Positions 17,061 through 25,598 are shown, numbered from the stretch's first letter. The stretch is 64,000 nt of DNA from an uncultured Caulobacter sp. (GCF_947036865.1 NZ_CAMQSF010000011.1:28962-92961); one strand, 5' to 3'. Notes: generated by a model from the letters alone, not told the origin. Numbers and translations: made by a program.

Positions 17061-17090
17061 GTTATATGATTACATGTTATACAATTACAC
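17061..17090 (-). promoter_or_regulatory. Tandem 15-bp AT-rich repeat upstream of czc system 2
   Basis: GTTATATGATTACAT (17061-17075) is followed at once by GTTATACAATTACAC (17076-17090), identical at 12 of 15 positions, in a stretch much richer in A+T than its surroundings. It lies 41-70 bases upstream of the leader-gene ATG at 17020, where a promoter or metal-regulator site is expected. Read on the minus strand it contains TATAAC twice. The binding protein is unknown. Confidence 0.5.
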
Positions 17091-17204
17091 TGAGTGACGA
17101 CTTGATGCGCCGCAGCGAACACTGAGAAAAGCTAGGCAATACCTAACATCCCCGCCCCAGAACTTCGCCACGACGCGCCAAGATGCCGCATCCAGAAACT
17201 CGAC

Positions 17205-17777
17205 CTAACGCCCCGTCGGATAGGGCACGGCCTGCAGGTTGACGTAGTAGGCTTCGAGATCCGTGCCCGCGCCGTCCACCGGCTGCATGACCAGGGCGAT
17301 ATCGTGCCGCCCCTTGGGCAGGGTGAAGACGAAGGACCCATCGGCCGGCTGACGGTCGTGCTCGTAGCGATCGACGGTCTGGACGCTGGGCGCCCCGACA
17401 TTGACCCGCTTGACGATAACCGGCGCCTGGTCGTTGACCCGCAACAGCGCGCGGACCGAACAAGGACACCCCGCCCCGGTTTCGGCGGCCAGACCGCTGG
17501 TGAAGCTGACCATGACGTCGGCCTCGGCGTCCAGGTCCAGCCGGACCTTGCCGACATCGGTCGCGGCCTTTGGGTCAAGCGCCGTCCCGTGGCGATTGGG
17601 TGTGTTGAAGTAGGCGATCGCCTTTCGGCTGACGCCATAGGCTGCGGGCTGCTCGGTTGTCGCCGTCGCGGGGGCGTGGGCATGGCCATGCGCGCCATGA
17701 TCCTGGGCCAATGCCCCATGGGACGCCGCCAGCCAGAGGAGACCCGCCAGGATGGCCGGGGGGAGGATTGCGCGCAT
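17205..17777 (-). CDS. Exported His-rich protein downstream of the TonB receptor
   Basis: The 190-residue product has a signal peptide (cleavage near GALAQDHG, residue 24), immediately followed by DHGAHGHAHAP, a six-residue-spaced His cluster that could bind metal. The rest reads as a beta-sandwich-like domain with a GCPCSV pair of Cys (about 108-113) and no recognised family. It follows the receptor gene by 47 bases with a strong hairpin between them. A periplasmic metal-binding partner of the receptor is inferred from the His tract and position. Confidence 0.7.
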   Translation of the reverse strand: MRAILPPAILAGLLWLAASHGALAQDHGAHGHAHAPATATTEQPAAYGVSRKAIAYFNTPNRHGTALDPKAATDVGKVRLDLDAEADVMVSFTSGLAAETGAGCPCSVRALLRVNDQAPVIVKRVNVGAPSVQTVDRYEHDRQPADGSFVFTLPKGRHDIALVMQPVDGAGTDLEAYYVNLQAVPYPTGR

Positions 17778-17789
17778 ACGGGTTCTCCA

Positions 17790-17817
17790 GGACGGAGAGG
17801 CCCTCGCCTCTCCGTCC
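17790..17817 (-). terminator. Perfect 11-bp hairpin between the TonB receptor and the His-rich protein
   Basis: GGACGGAGAGG (17790-17800) pairs perfectly with CCTCTCCGTCC (17807-17817) over CCCTCG. There is no T run on either side, and the stem lies only 7 bases past the receptor stop and 13 before the next start. It may attenuate or stabilise the message rather than stop it. Confidence 0.45.
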
Positions 17818-17824
17818 GCTGGGG

Positions 17825-20446
17825 TTAGAAGCGATAGCTGGTCTTGATGTAGTAGGTGCGGCCGTTGACGCCGTACGGCGCGACATAGGCGTAAGGGAAG
17901 ATGCCGTTGTTGTCGGAGCCGTTGGTTCCGGCCGCCACGCTGGCCGCTGTCGAGGCGATCTGCTTTTCAGGATACTTATCGAAGACGTTGTTGACCCCCG
18001 CCGACAGGCGCAGCTTGTCGTTGACACGCCAGGCCACGTCCAGGTCCGCGACGATGTCGGCGCGGAAGCGCTGGATAATGTCGGAATTGGCCGAGCCGGG
18101 CGCCGAGGGCACCACGGTTACATTGTAGCCGGGGATCAGTGCAGCAACCTGGGCCTGGGTCTTGCCGGTTAGGCCCACCTGGCTGACCTGGCCATAACGC
18201 GTTCCGGTCAGGTTGACGCTCCAGGGCCCCTTCTCCCAGTTGAAGTTCAGGGTGATCTTGTCCTTGGGCGTGCTGTCGGTGGTGCGCACCTGCTGGGTGA
18301 GGTCAAACAGCGGCGTGGCGATGCCGAGCGCGGCGAGCGGCGCGGGCGTCCCGGCCACGCGATCGAGGCGGGTCTTGTTGAAGTTGGCCGCCAGGGTCGT
18401 GGTCAGCTCGCCGAAATCGCCCAGGCCCGCCTTGTGCCGGACGGTCACGTCGACCCCGGTGGTGGTGGTGTCGACCGCGTTGCTTTCGAAGGCGACGGCC
18501 GAAATCCCCGAATAGCCTTTGGAGGCCAGCAGCGTGGTGAGCGCCGTGCTCTGGAAGTTCGACGACATGACGATGCGGTCGTCGATAGCGATCCGGTACC
18601 AGTCGACGGAGCCGGACAGACCAAAGCCTTGGAACACCGCGCCGACCGAGATGTTGTCGGACTTCTCGGGCGTGAGCGGCTTGGTGCCGACCAGCGCCCC
18701 GATGGCGGTGTTGACCGGTACGGTCAGGATCTTCAGCGGCTGGCCGTTGACGAAGCTGATGTTGGTGTTGCCGAAGTACGACTGGGCCAGCGCCGGAGCC
18801 CGGAAGCCAGACCCCGCCGAGGCGCGCACCGCCAGGCCCTCGAACAGTTCGAACCGTCCGGCGACCTTGTAGTTGGTCGTGCTGCCGAAGTCGGAGTAGT
18901 CCTCGTATCGAATGGCCGCATCGATCATGAAGCGGTCGCCGAAGTCCTTCTCGATTTCGGCATAGAGCGCCTTGGCGGTGCGGTTGGCCGCGGCCGCGTC
19001 GGCGGGCGTGATGCCGCCGCCCGGCTGGGCCCCGACCGGGGCTGGTTTGCCGGCGTTGGGCCCATCCAGGATCAGGCCGCCGCCGTTGGCGTAGGACGCC
19101 AGCTCCCCGGCGACGAGGTCGTAGTAGTCTTTCCGGTATTCCGCCCCCAGGGCCAGCTTCAGGGGCGAGCCAAGGCCCAGATCCAGCTGACGGGTGAGGT
19201 CGAGGTTGGTTGTCCACTGGCGGAACCGCGAACCACCCCGATAGAAGGTGGTCGGCGTGGTCAGCCCCATCGAGACGTTGTTGGAATTGCTGTAGCCGAT
19301 GTCGTTGATGCTGGTGCCCAGCCCCGTCGACAGGTCCCACTTGAAGCCCAGGACGTCGTCGCCGCGCAGGCCCAGGTTCACCGAATTGTTCTGCAGCTTG
19401 ATGTCCTGCAAGGGCACGAAGCCGTCTGGATAGAGGGATCGGATGGTTTCATCCTGACCGGCCCGGCGGAAGAAGTTGAAGCTCGTTCCCTTCAGGCGAT
19501 TGAAGCCACCGAACCCGTAGGCGGTGACCTGGTCGTTGATCGGCAACTCGCCGTTCAAGAAAACGCTGGTGTTGGTGTACTCGGGATCGCCGAACACCCA
19601 GATGTTCCGATCGACGGTGGCTTCGCGCGGATCGAGCGTGCCGCTCGACGGCGTCAAGCCAGTGCCGGACCCGAAGTTGGCCGAAGGCGCCACCGCGCCG
19701 CCGGCGGCGTTGCGGCCGAAGTACTGCTGGCGGGTGTCGGGCGCGGCGCGGTCGGAGTGTTCGTGGTCCTGGTACTGCACGGTCATGCGGATGACGCCGC
19801 CGTCGCCGACGGCGAAGCCCGCCCCGATCGAGCCCTGCAGATCACGTCCATCGCCCTGCGAGGTGACCCCGGCTTGGCCGTTGGCGGTGACGCCGATCGA
19901 CTTATCCAGCTGCAGGTTCATGACCCCGGCGATGGCGTCCGAACCATACTGGGCGGCGGCGCCGTCCCGCAGCACTTCGATCCGGCTGATCGCGGCGGCG
20001 GGAATGGAGTTGAAGTCATAGGCGACGTCGCCCCGGCCGATCTGGTTGCCGTTGTTGAGGTCGGCCGAGGTGTGGCGACGTTTGCCATTGACCAGGACCA
20101 AGATCTGTCCGGTCGAGAGGCCGCGCATGGTCGGCGGCGTGATGAAGTCGAGCGCGCCGGCCGCAACGGGACGCGGAGTGCTGAAGCTGGGCACGGCGAC
20201 CTTCAGCATGTCCTGGAGGTTCGGCGCCGCCCCGCGGGTCAGCTCATCATTGGTGATGGCGTCGATCGGCGTCGCCGAATTGATCGCGGTGCGACCGCCA
20301 AAGCGCGAACCGGTGACGACGACCTCCTCCACCTGGGTGTCGGCGGCCGTGGCCTGGGCCATCGCGTCCGACGCCGCAGCGCTCAAGATCGAAACGCCCA
20401 CGCCCGCCAAAAGCCAGGCGCGACGCTTTCCCCCGTTCGAAGCCAT
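17825..20446 (-). CDS. TonB-dependent outer-membrane receptor
   Basis: The 873-residue protein has a signal peptide (to about SDAMAQA, residue 31), a TonB box-like EEVVVTGSR (about 39-47), and a plug domain with GLSTGQILVLVNGKRR and IEVLRDGAAAQYGSDAIAGVMN. A 22-strand barrel region follows, ending in the aromatic terminus SYRF typical of outer-membrane proteins. Such receptors import iron complexes, metals, vitamins or sugars using TonB energy. A barrel region with AGELASYANGG and similar loops gives no substrate clue. Location after a metal efflux island and before a His-rich exported protein suggests a metal-related ligand, but this is inference. Confidence 0.93.
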   Translation of the reverse strand: MASNGGKRRAWLLAGVGVSILSAAASDAMAQATAADTQVEEVVVTGSRFGGRTAINSATPIDAITNDELTRGAAPNLQDMLKVAVPSFSTPRPVAAGALDFITPPTMRGLSTGQILVLVNGKRRHTSADLNNGNQIGRGDVAYDFNSIPAAAISRIEVLRDGAAAQYGSDAIAGVMNLQLDKSIGVTANGQAGVTSQGDGRDLQGSIGAGFAVGDGGVIRMTVQYQDHEHSDRAAPDTRQQYFGRNAAGGAVAPSANFGSGTGLTPSSGTLDPREATVDRNIWVFGDPEYTNTSVFLNGELPINDQVTAYGFGGFNRLKGTSFNFFRRAGQDETIRSLYPDGFVPLQDIKLQNNSVNLGLRGDDVLGFKWDLSTGLGTSINDIGYSNSNNVSMGLTTPTTFYRGGSRFRQWTTNLDLTRQLDLGLGSPLKLALGAEYRKDYYDLVAGELASYANGGGLILDGPNAGKPAPVGAQPGGGITPADAAAANRTAKALYAEIEKDFGDRFMIDAAIRYEDYSDFGSTTNYKVAGRFELFEGLAVRASAGSGFRAPALAQSYFGNTNISFVNGQPLKILTVPVNTAIGALVGTKPLTPEKSDNISVGAVFQGFGLSGSVDWYRIAIDDRIVMSSNFQSTALTTLLASKGYSGISAVAFESNAVDTTTTGVDVTVRHKAGLGDFGELTTTLAANFNKTRLDRVAGTPAPLAALGIATPLFDLTQQVRTTDSTPKDKITLNFNWEKGPWSVNLTGTRYGQVSQVGLTGKTQAQVAALIPGYNVTVVPSAPGSANSDIIQRFRADIVADLDVAWRVNDKLRLSAGVNNVFDKYPEKQIASTAASVAAGTNGSDNNGIFPYAYVAPYGVNGRTYYIKTSYRF

Positions 20447-20543
20447 ATGAGTTCCCCTTCTTGGACGCTCTTGGTGAACGTCGGTCGCTCACGACGGTGT
20501 GGGGATGACGGTAGAATGACAATTGACGGGGGAACACCACTCC

Positions 20544-20558
20544 ATAACTAACTGTTAT
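20544..20558 (-). promoter_or_regulatory. Inverted repeat ATAAC-N5-GTTAT upstream of the TonB receptor
   Basis: ATAAC (20544-20548) and GTTAT (20554-20558) form an inverted repeat with a 5-base spacer, about 100 bases upstream of the receptor ATG. The half-site resembles the TATAAC half-sites seen upstream of czc system 2. A metal-responsive repressor of the Fur/Zur type would be one candidate, but the half-site orientation is opposite to the usual Zur box. Confidence 0.35.
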
Positions 20559-20683
20559 AGGTCGCCCAGCGCCCACATTAGTAAGGGGCTGAAGCACAGT
20601 GCGAGGTCGCCCCGCGATTTTCTTGCCGCGACCTGACGCGATCCTGCGGCGCCGGCGCCCGATAATTGTGCGCCCGACGAATA

Positions 20684-20696
20684 CCTAGCCGCTAGG
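20684..20696. promoter_or_regulatory. 13-bp palindrome CCTAGC-C-GCTAGG
   Basis: CCTAGC (20684-20689) and GCTAGG (20691-20696) flank a single C, in a non-coding stretch 156 bases upstream of the M20 peptidase start and 240 upstream of the receptor. CTAG is rare in such genomes, so two copies in a palindrome are unlikely to be chance alone. A regulator site is possible. Confidence 0.35.
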
Positions 20697-20851
20697 CCTG
20701 GTTGCTGGACACGCTGGAGACGTGGGCCAAAGGCCGAAGAGCGACCGCCCCCATAACAACAGCGTATGGAGCCTTGCAGTCGGAGCCATTGTCACGCCGA
20801 GCGCAGCGGCCAAGGATCAGCACCGCTAAAGTCGCCGTGTCGAGGTTTCTC

Positions 20852-22336
20852 ATGTCGTTTCGCCGCTCTGCCCTGCTCGCTCTTCTGTTGGGCGGATCGA
20901 TGCTCGCGACCGCCCCGGCCAAGGCCGGATCGCCGGCTGGGCAAAGCGATGTGACGGCCATGCTCAAGGACCTGATCCGCTACGACACCACCAATGCGCC
21001 CGGCGACACGCGGGCCGTCGCCGACTACTTGAAGACCGTCTTCGACGCCGCCGGGATCCCCAACGAGATCATCTTGGCGCCCAACGGCAAGGCCGCGCAT
21101 TTCATCGCCCGGCTGAAGGGCGACGGCCGCCAGCGCCCGGTGCTGCTGGCCGCCCATACCGACGTGGTCCCCGTTCAGAAGGAGCGCTGGAGCGTCGATC
21201 CGTTCGGGGCGGTCGAGAAGGACGGCTTCATCTATGGACGCGGCGCGCTGGACAACAAGGGCTCGGTCGCCGTGTTCGCCCAGGCCGTCCTGAAGCTTGC
21301 CAAGGACCCGGCGGCCCGGTCGCGCGACGTGATCTTTTTGGCCGAAGCCGACGAGGAACAGGGCCAGTTCAACACCAACTGGCTAGCTGAAAACCACTGG
21401 GACAAGATCGACGCCGAATTCACCCTGAACGAGGGCGGACGCACGGTGGGAAGCCCGGATGGCAAGGTCCGCGAACTTCAGGTCACCTATGCCGACAAGC
21501 TTACGCTCAATCTGAAGATCAAGACCCACGGCCCGACCGGCCACTCTTCCCGCCCCATTCCCATCACCAGCTCGGCCAATGGCCAGCTGGTAACGGCGCT
21601 GAATCGGCTTCAGTCGTACGAGACGACCGTGCAGCTGTCTCCGGAGGTCCGCGCCTTTCTGCAGAAGAAGGCCAGGTTGAGCAGCCCGGCCTTGGCGGCG
21701 GCCATCGACCAGCTGCTGAAGGCCAAGGACGCTCCAGCACGCGCCACGGCCGCACGCGTGGTCGTGGCCAATGATCCTGGCGGCTGGGGGATGGAGGGCT
21801 TGCTGCGCAACACCCTTGTCCTGACCATGCTGAACGCGGGCCAAAAGCCCAATGTCATCCCCGGCGACGCCGAGGCCGTGCTGAACGCGCGCCTGCTGCC
21901 TGGTCAGACCGTCGAGGGCTTCATCGCCGAGCTGAAGCAGGTGATCGCCAATCCCAAGGTCGAGATCGAGATCATCAGCGCCCGGCCCAAGGCCGAGATC
22001 GCCGCCTACTTCGACAAGCGCTCGAAGATCGCCCCGTCCAATCTCAACACGGCGCTCTTCAAGGCCTTGGAAGACAGCGCCCAGGCGACCTGGCCCGGTG
22101 TCTCCGTACTGCCGACCTTGCTGGTCGCCAGCACCGACGCCACGCCTTGGCGCGAACGGGGCGTGCCCGTCTACGGGATTGGAGCCCTCCCCGCCGATCC
22201 TGACAGCGCCAGCCGCATCCATGGCGATGACGAACGCGCCGGGATCGCGGACCTGCGCCAGGGGGAGGCCTTTGTTTTCGGCATTCTCAAGCGGGTGACG
22301 ACCGCTCCAGCGGCGGCGACGGCCGCGAAGCCATAG
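20852..22336 (+). CDS. Exported M20 family metallopeptidase
   Basis: The start at 20852 has GAGG 8 bases before it and gives a signal peptide (MSFRRSALLALLLGG... to about PAKAG), leaving a mature zinc exopeptidase of about 470 residues. M20 landmarks are visible in order: AAHTDVVPVQ (first zinc His and Asp), YGRGALDNKG (bridging Asp), EADEEQG (catalytic and zinc Glu), the dimerisation domain with THGPTGHSSRP, and a final HGDDERAG site. Members cleave N-acyl amino acids or C-terminal residues of small peptides. Export places the activity in the periplasm, where it could feed amino acids to the nearby ABC importer. Confidence 0.92.
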   Translation: MSFRRSALLALLLGGSMLATAPAKAGSPAGQSDVTAMLKDLIRYDTTNAPGDTRAVADYLKTVFDAAGIPNEIILAPNGKAAHFIARLKGDGRQRPVLLAAHTDVVPVQKERWSVDPFGAVEKDGFIYGRGALDNKGSVAVFAQAVLKLAKDPAARSRDVIFLAEADEEQGQFNTNWLAENHWDKIDAEFTLNEGGRTVGSPDGKVRELQVTYADKLTLNLKIKTHGPTGHSSRPIPITSSANGQLVTALNRLQSYETTVQLSPEVRAFLQKKARLSSPALAAAIDQLLKAKDAPARATAARVVVANDPGGWGMEGLLRNTLVLTMLNAGQKPNVIPGDAEAVLNARLLPGQTVEGFIAELKQVIANPKVEIEIISARPKAEIAAYFDKRSKIAPSNLNTALFKALEDSAQATWPGVSVLPTLLVASTDATPWRERGVPVYGIGALPADPDSASRIHGDDERAGIADLRQGEAFVFGILKRVTTAPAAATAAKP

Positions 22337-22405
22337 ACGCTACAGTCGAACTTGCCGCAATCCATGCGCAAACCTTATGGTTCTCGTCTGGAGGCGTGGG
22401 GCGGC

Positions 22406-23308
22406 ATGAACTTTCGACATCTTGAGGTTTTCCGCGCGGTGATGATCAGCGGCTCGGCCTCGCGCGCCGCCGAGCTGCTGCAGATCACCCAGCCGGCGGT
22501 CAGCCGCGCCCTCTCCGATCTGGAGGCCTCGCTGGGCTTCAACCTCTATGATCGCGTCCGCGGACGGCTCGTGCCGACGCCGGAGGGGCAGCTGTTCTTT
22601 CGGGACGTCAACACCAGCTTCGTGGGTCTGGACCGTCTGCGCGCCTCGGCCGCCCAGATTCGCGACTTCGGATCCGGCTCCTTGCGGATCGCCAGCCATG
22701 CCGCGCTGGGCTCGGCCCTGGTGCCGCGCGCCATCGCCTCGTTCCGCGCCAAGCATCCCAAGATCGCCATCACCCTCCAGACCCCGTCCTCGACGGCGGT
22801 GCGCGACCTGGTGGTCCACCAGCAGTTCGACGTGGGATTGGCCGCCGACGAGGTCGATCTCTCGGGCGTCGACCATCGGGTATTCGGCAACTTCCGCGCC
22901 CTGTGCGCCATGCCGCCAGGCCATCCCCTCGCCCAGGAACCGGTCATTCGGCCCGAACATCTTCAGGGCGTTCCGTTCATTGCTCTCGCGCCGGAGGACC
23001 GAGCGCGCGGACGCCTAGCCAAGATCCTCGAAGCCGCCGAGGTCCACCCCGAGATCGTGGTGGAGACGCCCAGCTCCTCGACCGTCTGCGCCCTGGTGTT
23101 GGAAGGCGCCGGCGTTGGCCTCATCAACCCGTGCTCGGCCCACGGCTTCTCCGAACGCGGCGTGATCTTCCGCCCATTCGAGCCCGAGGTGCTGTTCCGG
23201 TCGTACCTGCTGTTCCGGCCGGACGCCCAGCGGGCCCGCCACGTGAACGCCTTCGTGGCCGAACTGCTGAAGGCCCGGGCCGGCATCGTCAAATCGACCG
23301 GCTCCTAG
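22406..23308 (+). CDS. LysR-type transcriptional regulator
   Basis: Starting at the ATG at 22406, the 300-residue product begins MNFRHLEVFRAVMISGSAS, with the LysR winged helix-turn-helix (AAELLQITQPAVSRALSDLE) in the first 45 residues. A two-lobed effector domain follows (SGSLRIASHAALGSALVPRA, HPLAQEPVI and similar). The family binds DNA as a tetramer and answers to a small metabolite. It lies upstream of, and partly facing, the amino-acid importer and beta-lyase operon, which it may control. Lysine/octopine-type relatives (OccR-like) have a similar domain, but the ligand cannot be named. Confidence 0.92.
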   Translation: MNFRHLEVFRAVMISGSASRAAELLQITQPAVSRALSDLEASLGFNLYDRVRGRLVPTPEGQLFFRDVNTSFVGLDRLRASAAQIRDFGSGSLRIASHAALGSALVPRAIASFRAKHPKIAITLQTPSSTAVRDLVVHQQFDVGLAADEVDLSGVDHRVFGNFRALCAMPPGHPLAQEPVIRPEHLQGVPFIALAPEDRARGRLAKILEAAEVHPEIVVETPSSSTVCALVLEGAGVGLINPCSAHGFSERGVIFRPFEPEVLFRSYLLFRPDAQRARHVNAFVAELLKARAGIVKSTGS

Positions 23309-23386
23309 ATCGCCAGCCTCAAGGCTTCATCGCCGTGGAAGCCCCCGTCGACGGCGCCCCTCTCCCGAAATATCAAGGCCTCGCCG

Positions 23387-24316
23387 ATGACCAGTTGCCT
23401 GCTCGCCAAGTCCCCAGACCGTCTCGTGGCCGTCGCCGACGGGCGTCTGTCAGTCACTTCAAAGGGCGTACTGACCACCAGCCTCGACAGCGCCCAGAAG
23501 ATCGTGGTGTTTCCGACGCGCTACGAGATACCGGTCGTCTCGGTGGGACGCTTCAGCCACTTCTCCGAGTACACGGGGCCGACCTGGCACATCGCCTATG
23601 CCGGCACCCACGCCTTGGTGAGCGAGATCCTTGACGGATTTCGCAGCCAAGTTTGCGGAAACCTTCGCCTGTCGAGAGGCGAGAATGGCGTCCCGACCTT
23701 TGACGAACACTTCGACCGGTCAAGGTCCTATGACGACAGCTACAACTTCGACAATGACGAATTGCCCAAGCTAGAACCCTGGGAACTGATCCACGAGTTC
23801 CGGCAGGTGGCGGAGGCGAAATCCACGGAGTGGGCCCTTAACCGCGCCTTCCCCGACTGCGAGTTCCTGCTGTTCGGCAAAGAACTCCAAACCCGGCGCT
23901 ACGTGGCCCACAAGGCGGTCCCTCGGCATTTGGGCTGGAGTACGGGCTCGCGGGTCGAATTCGATTTCCACTTGATCAAGGACGGGGAACTGGCGGCGAT
24001 CGGGTCGCCGGAGGTGTCGAAGCGCGCCTATGCCGACGCAGAGCTGATCGGCGGGCTGAGCGGCTGGAGCAAGGCGGCCGACGCCTTCGGAGACGGGTCG
24101 ATGTTCGCCGACTTTGATCTCGATGGAGACCTCAATGCCAAGCCGACATCAAAGGCTCCGGCGCCGCCCCAGCCCGATCCGGCGGACTGGGGGACCAACA
24201 AGGTGCAAGAGCGCCTGATCGAGCACGTGCTCGGAGCCGGCGACGCCGGCGTCGGTGGCAAGCTCACAATCGCCACCGGCGGCTGGTACGGCGAGATTCA
24301 GATTGAGAAGCGCTGA
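23387..24316 (+). CDS. Ntn-hydrolase-like unknown protein
   Basis: The 309-residue protein has no signal peptide. Its opening TSCLLAKSPDRLVAVADGRLS, followed by SAQKIVVFPTR and later WHIAYAGTHALVSEIL, follows the strand-turn-strand layout of proteasome-like Ntn hydrolases such as HslV (Thr-led strand, A-D-G-R turn, then a G-x-x-x-A-x-x-x-L helix). The nucleophile would be Thr2 or Cys4 after Met removal. The second half is acidic with a Pro-rich linker (about 250-265) and a final strand GGKLTIATGGWYGEIQIEKR. Codon use is less GC-rich than its neighbours. The fold assignment is tentative; it could instead be an unrelated unknown family. Confidence 0.55.
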   Translation: MTSCLLAKSPDRLVAVADGRLSVTSKGVLTTSLDSAQKIVVFPTRYEIPVVSVGRFSHFSEYTGPTWHIAYAGTHALVSEILDGFRSQVCGNLRLSRGENGVPTFDEHFDRSRSYDDSYNFDNDELPKLEPWELIHEFRQVAEAKSTEWALNRAFPDCEFLLFGKELQTRRYVAHKAVPRHLGWSTGSRVEFDFHLIKDGELAAIGSPEVSKRAYADAELIGGLSGWSKAADAFGDGSMFADFDLDGDLNAKPTSKAPAPPQPDPADWGTNKVQERLIEHVLGAGDAGVGGKLTIATGGWYGEIQIEKR

Positions 24317-24325
24317 TCTGACTCG

Positions 24326-24787
24326 TCACGCGACCTCAATAATGGCGTCGACCTCGACGGCGAAGCCCAAGGGTAGCTGGTAGACGCCGACGGCAGAGCG
24401 GGCGTGACGGCCGACGTCGCCGAAGACTTCGACCATCAGGTCCGAGCAGCCGTTGATGACCTTGGGGATGTCGTGGAAGCCGGGACCGGCCTGCACGAAG
24501 CCGCCCAGCTTGATCACGCGGACCAGCCGATCGAGGTCGCCCTCGCAGGCCGCCTTGAATTGGGCGATCAGGTTGATCCCGCAGAGCCGCGCGGCCGCCA
24601 CGGCCTGGTCGATGTCGACGGCCTCGCCGACCACGCCCTTGATGCCGCCACCAACGTCCAGCGAGAGCTGGCCGGAGATATGGACGATATTGCCCGAGCG
24701 GACCGACGGCACGTAGTTGGCTACCGGCGGGGTTAGGGCCGGCAGCACGATGCCCAGCTGTGCGAGGCGTTGATCGATCTTGGGCAT
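24326..24787 (-). CDS. ridA: RidA family enamine/imine deaminase
   Basis: The start at 24787 has AAGGAG before it and gives a 153-residue cytoplasmic protein of the RidA/YjgF/UK114 family. The conserved marks are the HISGQLS strand, the GVVG loop, the QF..A helix region, and the signature RSAVGVYQLPLGFAVEVDAI with the Arg that binds the substrate carboxylate. RidA hydrolyses reactive enamines and imines, such as 2-aminoacrylate made by PLP beta-eliminating enzymes, before they damage other enzymes. It is the last gene of the metC-aapJQMP operon, so it matches the beta-lyase encoded at the operon head. The gap to aapP is 67 bases. Confidence 0.9.
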   Translation of the reverse strand: MPKIDQRLAQLGIVLPALTPPVANYVPSVRSGNIVHISGQLSLDVGGGIKGVVGEAVDIDQAVAAARLCGINLIAQFKAACEGDLDRLVRVIKLGGFVQAGPGFHDIPKVINGCSDLMVEVFGDVGRHARSAVGVYQLPLGFAVEVDAIIEVA

Positions 24788-24854
24788 GGATAGGCTCCTT
24801 GCGCCGGCGCGAAGCGCGCGGCGGTCAAACTTCAGCTGGCGAAAAGGGTGAAGG

Positions 24855-25598
24855 TTAGTGCAGCACCTGGGCCAGGAACTGGCGGGTGCGCTCATGGCGC
24901 GGGGCGGCGAAGAATTCGCCCGGCGGCGCGACCTCCAGGATTTGGCCGGCGTCCATGAACACCACCCGATCGGCGGCCTGGCGGGCAAAGCCCATCTCGT
25001 GGGTGACGCAGATCATGGTCATGCCCTCGGCGGCCAGCTCGACCATGATGTCGAGCACCTCCTTGACCATCTCGGCGTCCAAGGCCGAGGTCGGCTCGTC
25101 GAACAGCATGACCTTCGGGTCCATGCACAGCGACCGGGCGATGGCCACGCGCTGCTGCTGGCCACCCGACAGCTGGCCCGGATACTTGCCGGCCTGCTCG
25201 GGGATGCGCACGCGCTCGAGGTAGCGCATGGCCGTCTCCTGGGCGACTTTCTGCGGCACCTTCTTGGCCCAGGTCTGGGCCAGGGTGCAGTTCTCCAGGA
25301 TCGTCAGGTGCGGGAAGAGGTTGAAGCTCTGGAACACCATGCCGACCTCGCGCCGCGTAGCGTCGATGGTCTTGGGATCGCCGGTCAGCTCGACGCCCCC
25401 CACCCGGATGTGGCCGCGATGATGGGCCTCCAGGCGATTGACGCAACGGATCATGGTCGACTTGCCGGAGCCCGAGGGTCCGCAGACCACGATCTTCTCG
25501 CCGCTGGCCACGCTGAGCGTGACATCGCGCAGGGCGTGGTAGTCGCCGTACCACTTGTGGACGCCGGACAGCTCGACGGCGGCAGGGGTATCGGTCAT
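24855..25598 (-). CDS. aapP: Amino-acid ABC importer ATP-binding protein (AapP-type)
   Basis: From ATG 25598 the 247-residue ATPase shows Walker A GPSGSGKST, Q-loop FQSFNLFPHLT, signature LSGGQQQRVAIARSL, Walker B VMLFDEPTSALD and the switch His in VTHEMGFA. These sit in the order and spacing of polar amino-acid transporters (GlnQ/AapP). It energises import at the inner face of the membrane. The ATG overlaps the stop of the upstream permease gene (ATGA at 25595-25598). A longer upstream frame exists but lies inside the permease gene. Confidence 0.93.
   Translation of the reverse strand: MTDTPAAVELSGVHKWYGDYHALRDVTLSVASGEKIVVCGPSGSGKSTMIRCVNRLEAHHRGHIRVGGVELTGDPKTIDATRREVGMVFQSFNLFPHLTILENCTLAQTWAKKVPQKVAQETAMRYLERVRIPEQAGKYPGQLSGGQQQRVAIARSLCMDPKVMLFDEPTSALDAEMVKEVLDIMVELAAEGMTMICVTHEMGFARQAADRVVFMDAGQILEVAPPGEFFAAPRHERTRQFLAQVLH

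Larger units (their letters stand above)
20447..20851. other. Divergent intergenic region, TonB receptor versus M20 peptidase
   Basis: These 405 bases hold no convincing gene. They contain two symmetric elements listed separately (20544-20558 and 20684-20696) and an AT-rich stretch near 20515-20560 suited to the receptor promoter. The peptidase frame is open upstream of 20852, but the extra 50 residues lack a signal sequence and codon bias and are not taken as coding. Confidence 0.5.

Noticed and set aside
20702..20851. In-frame upstream extension of the M20 peptidase
   Set aside because: It would put 50 non-signal residues before a clean signal peptide; the ATG at 20852 has a ribosome site and starts the signal.
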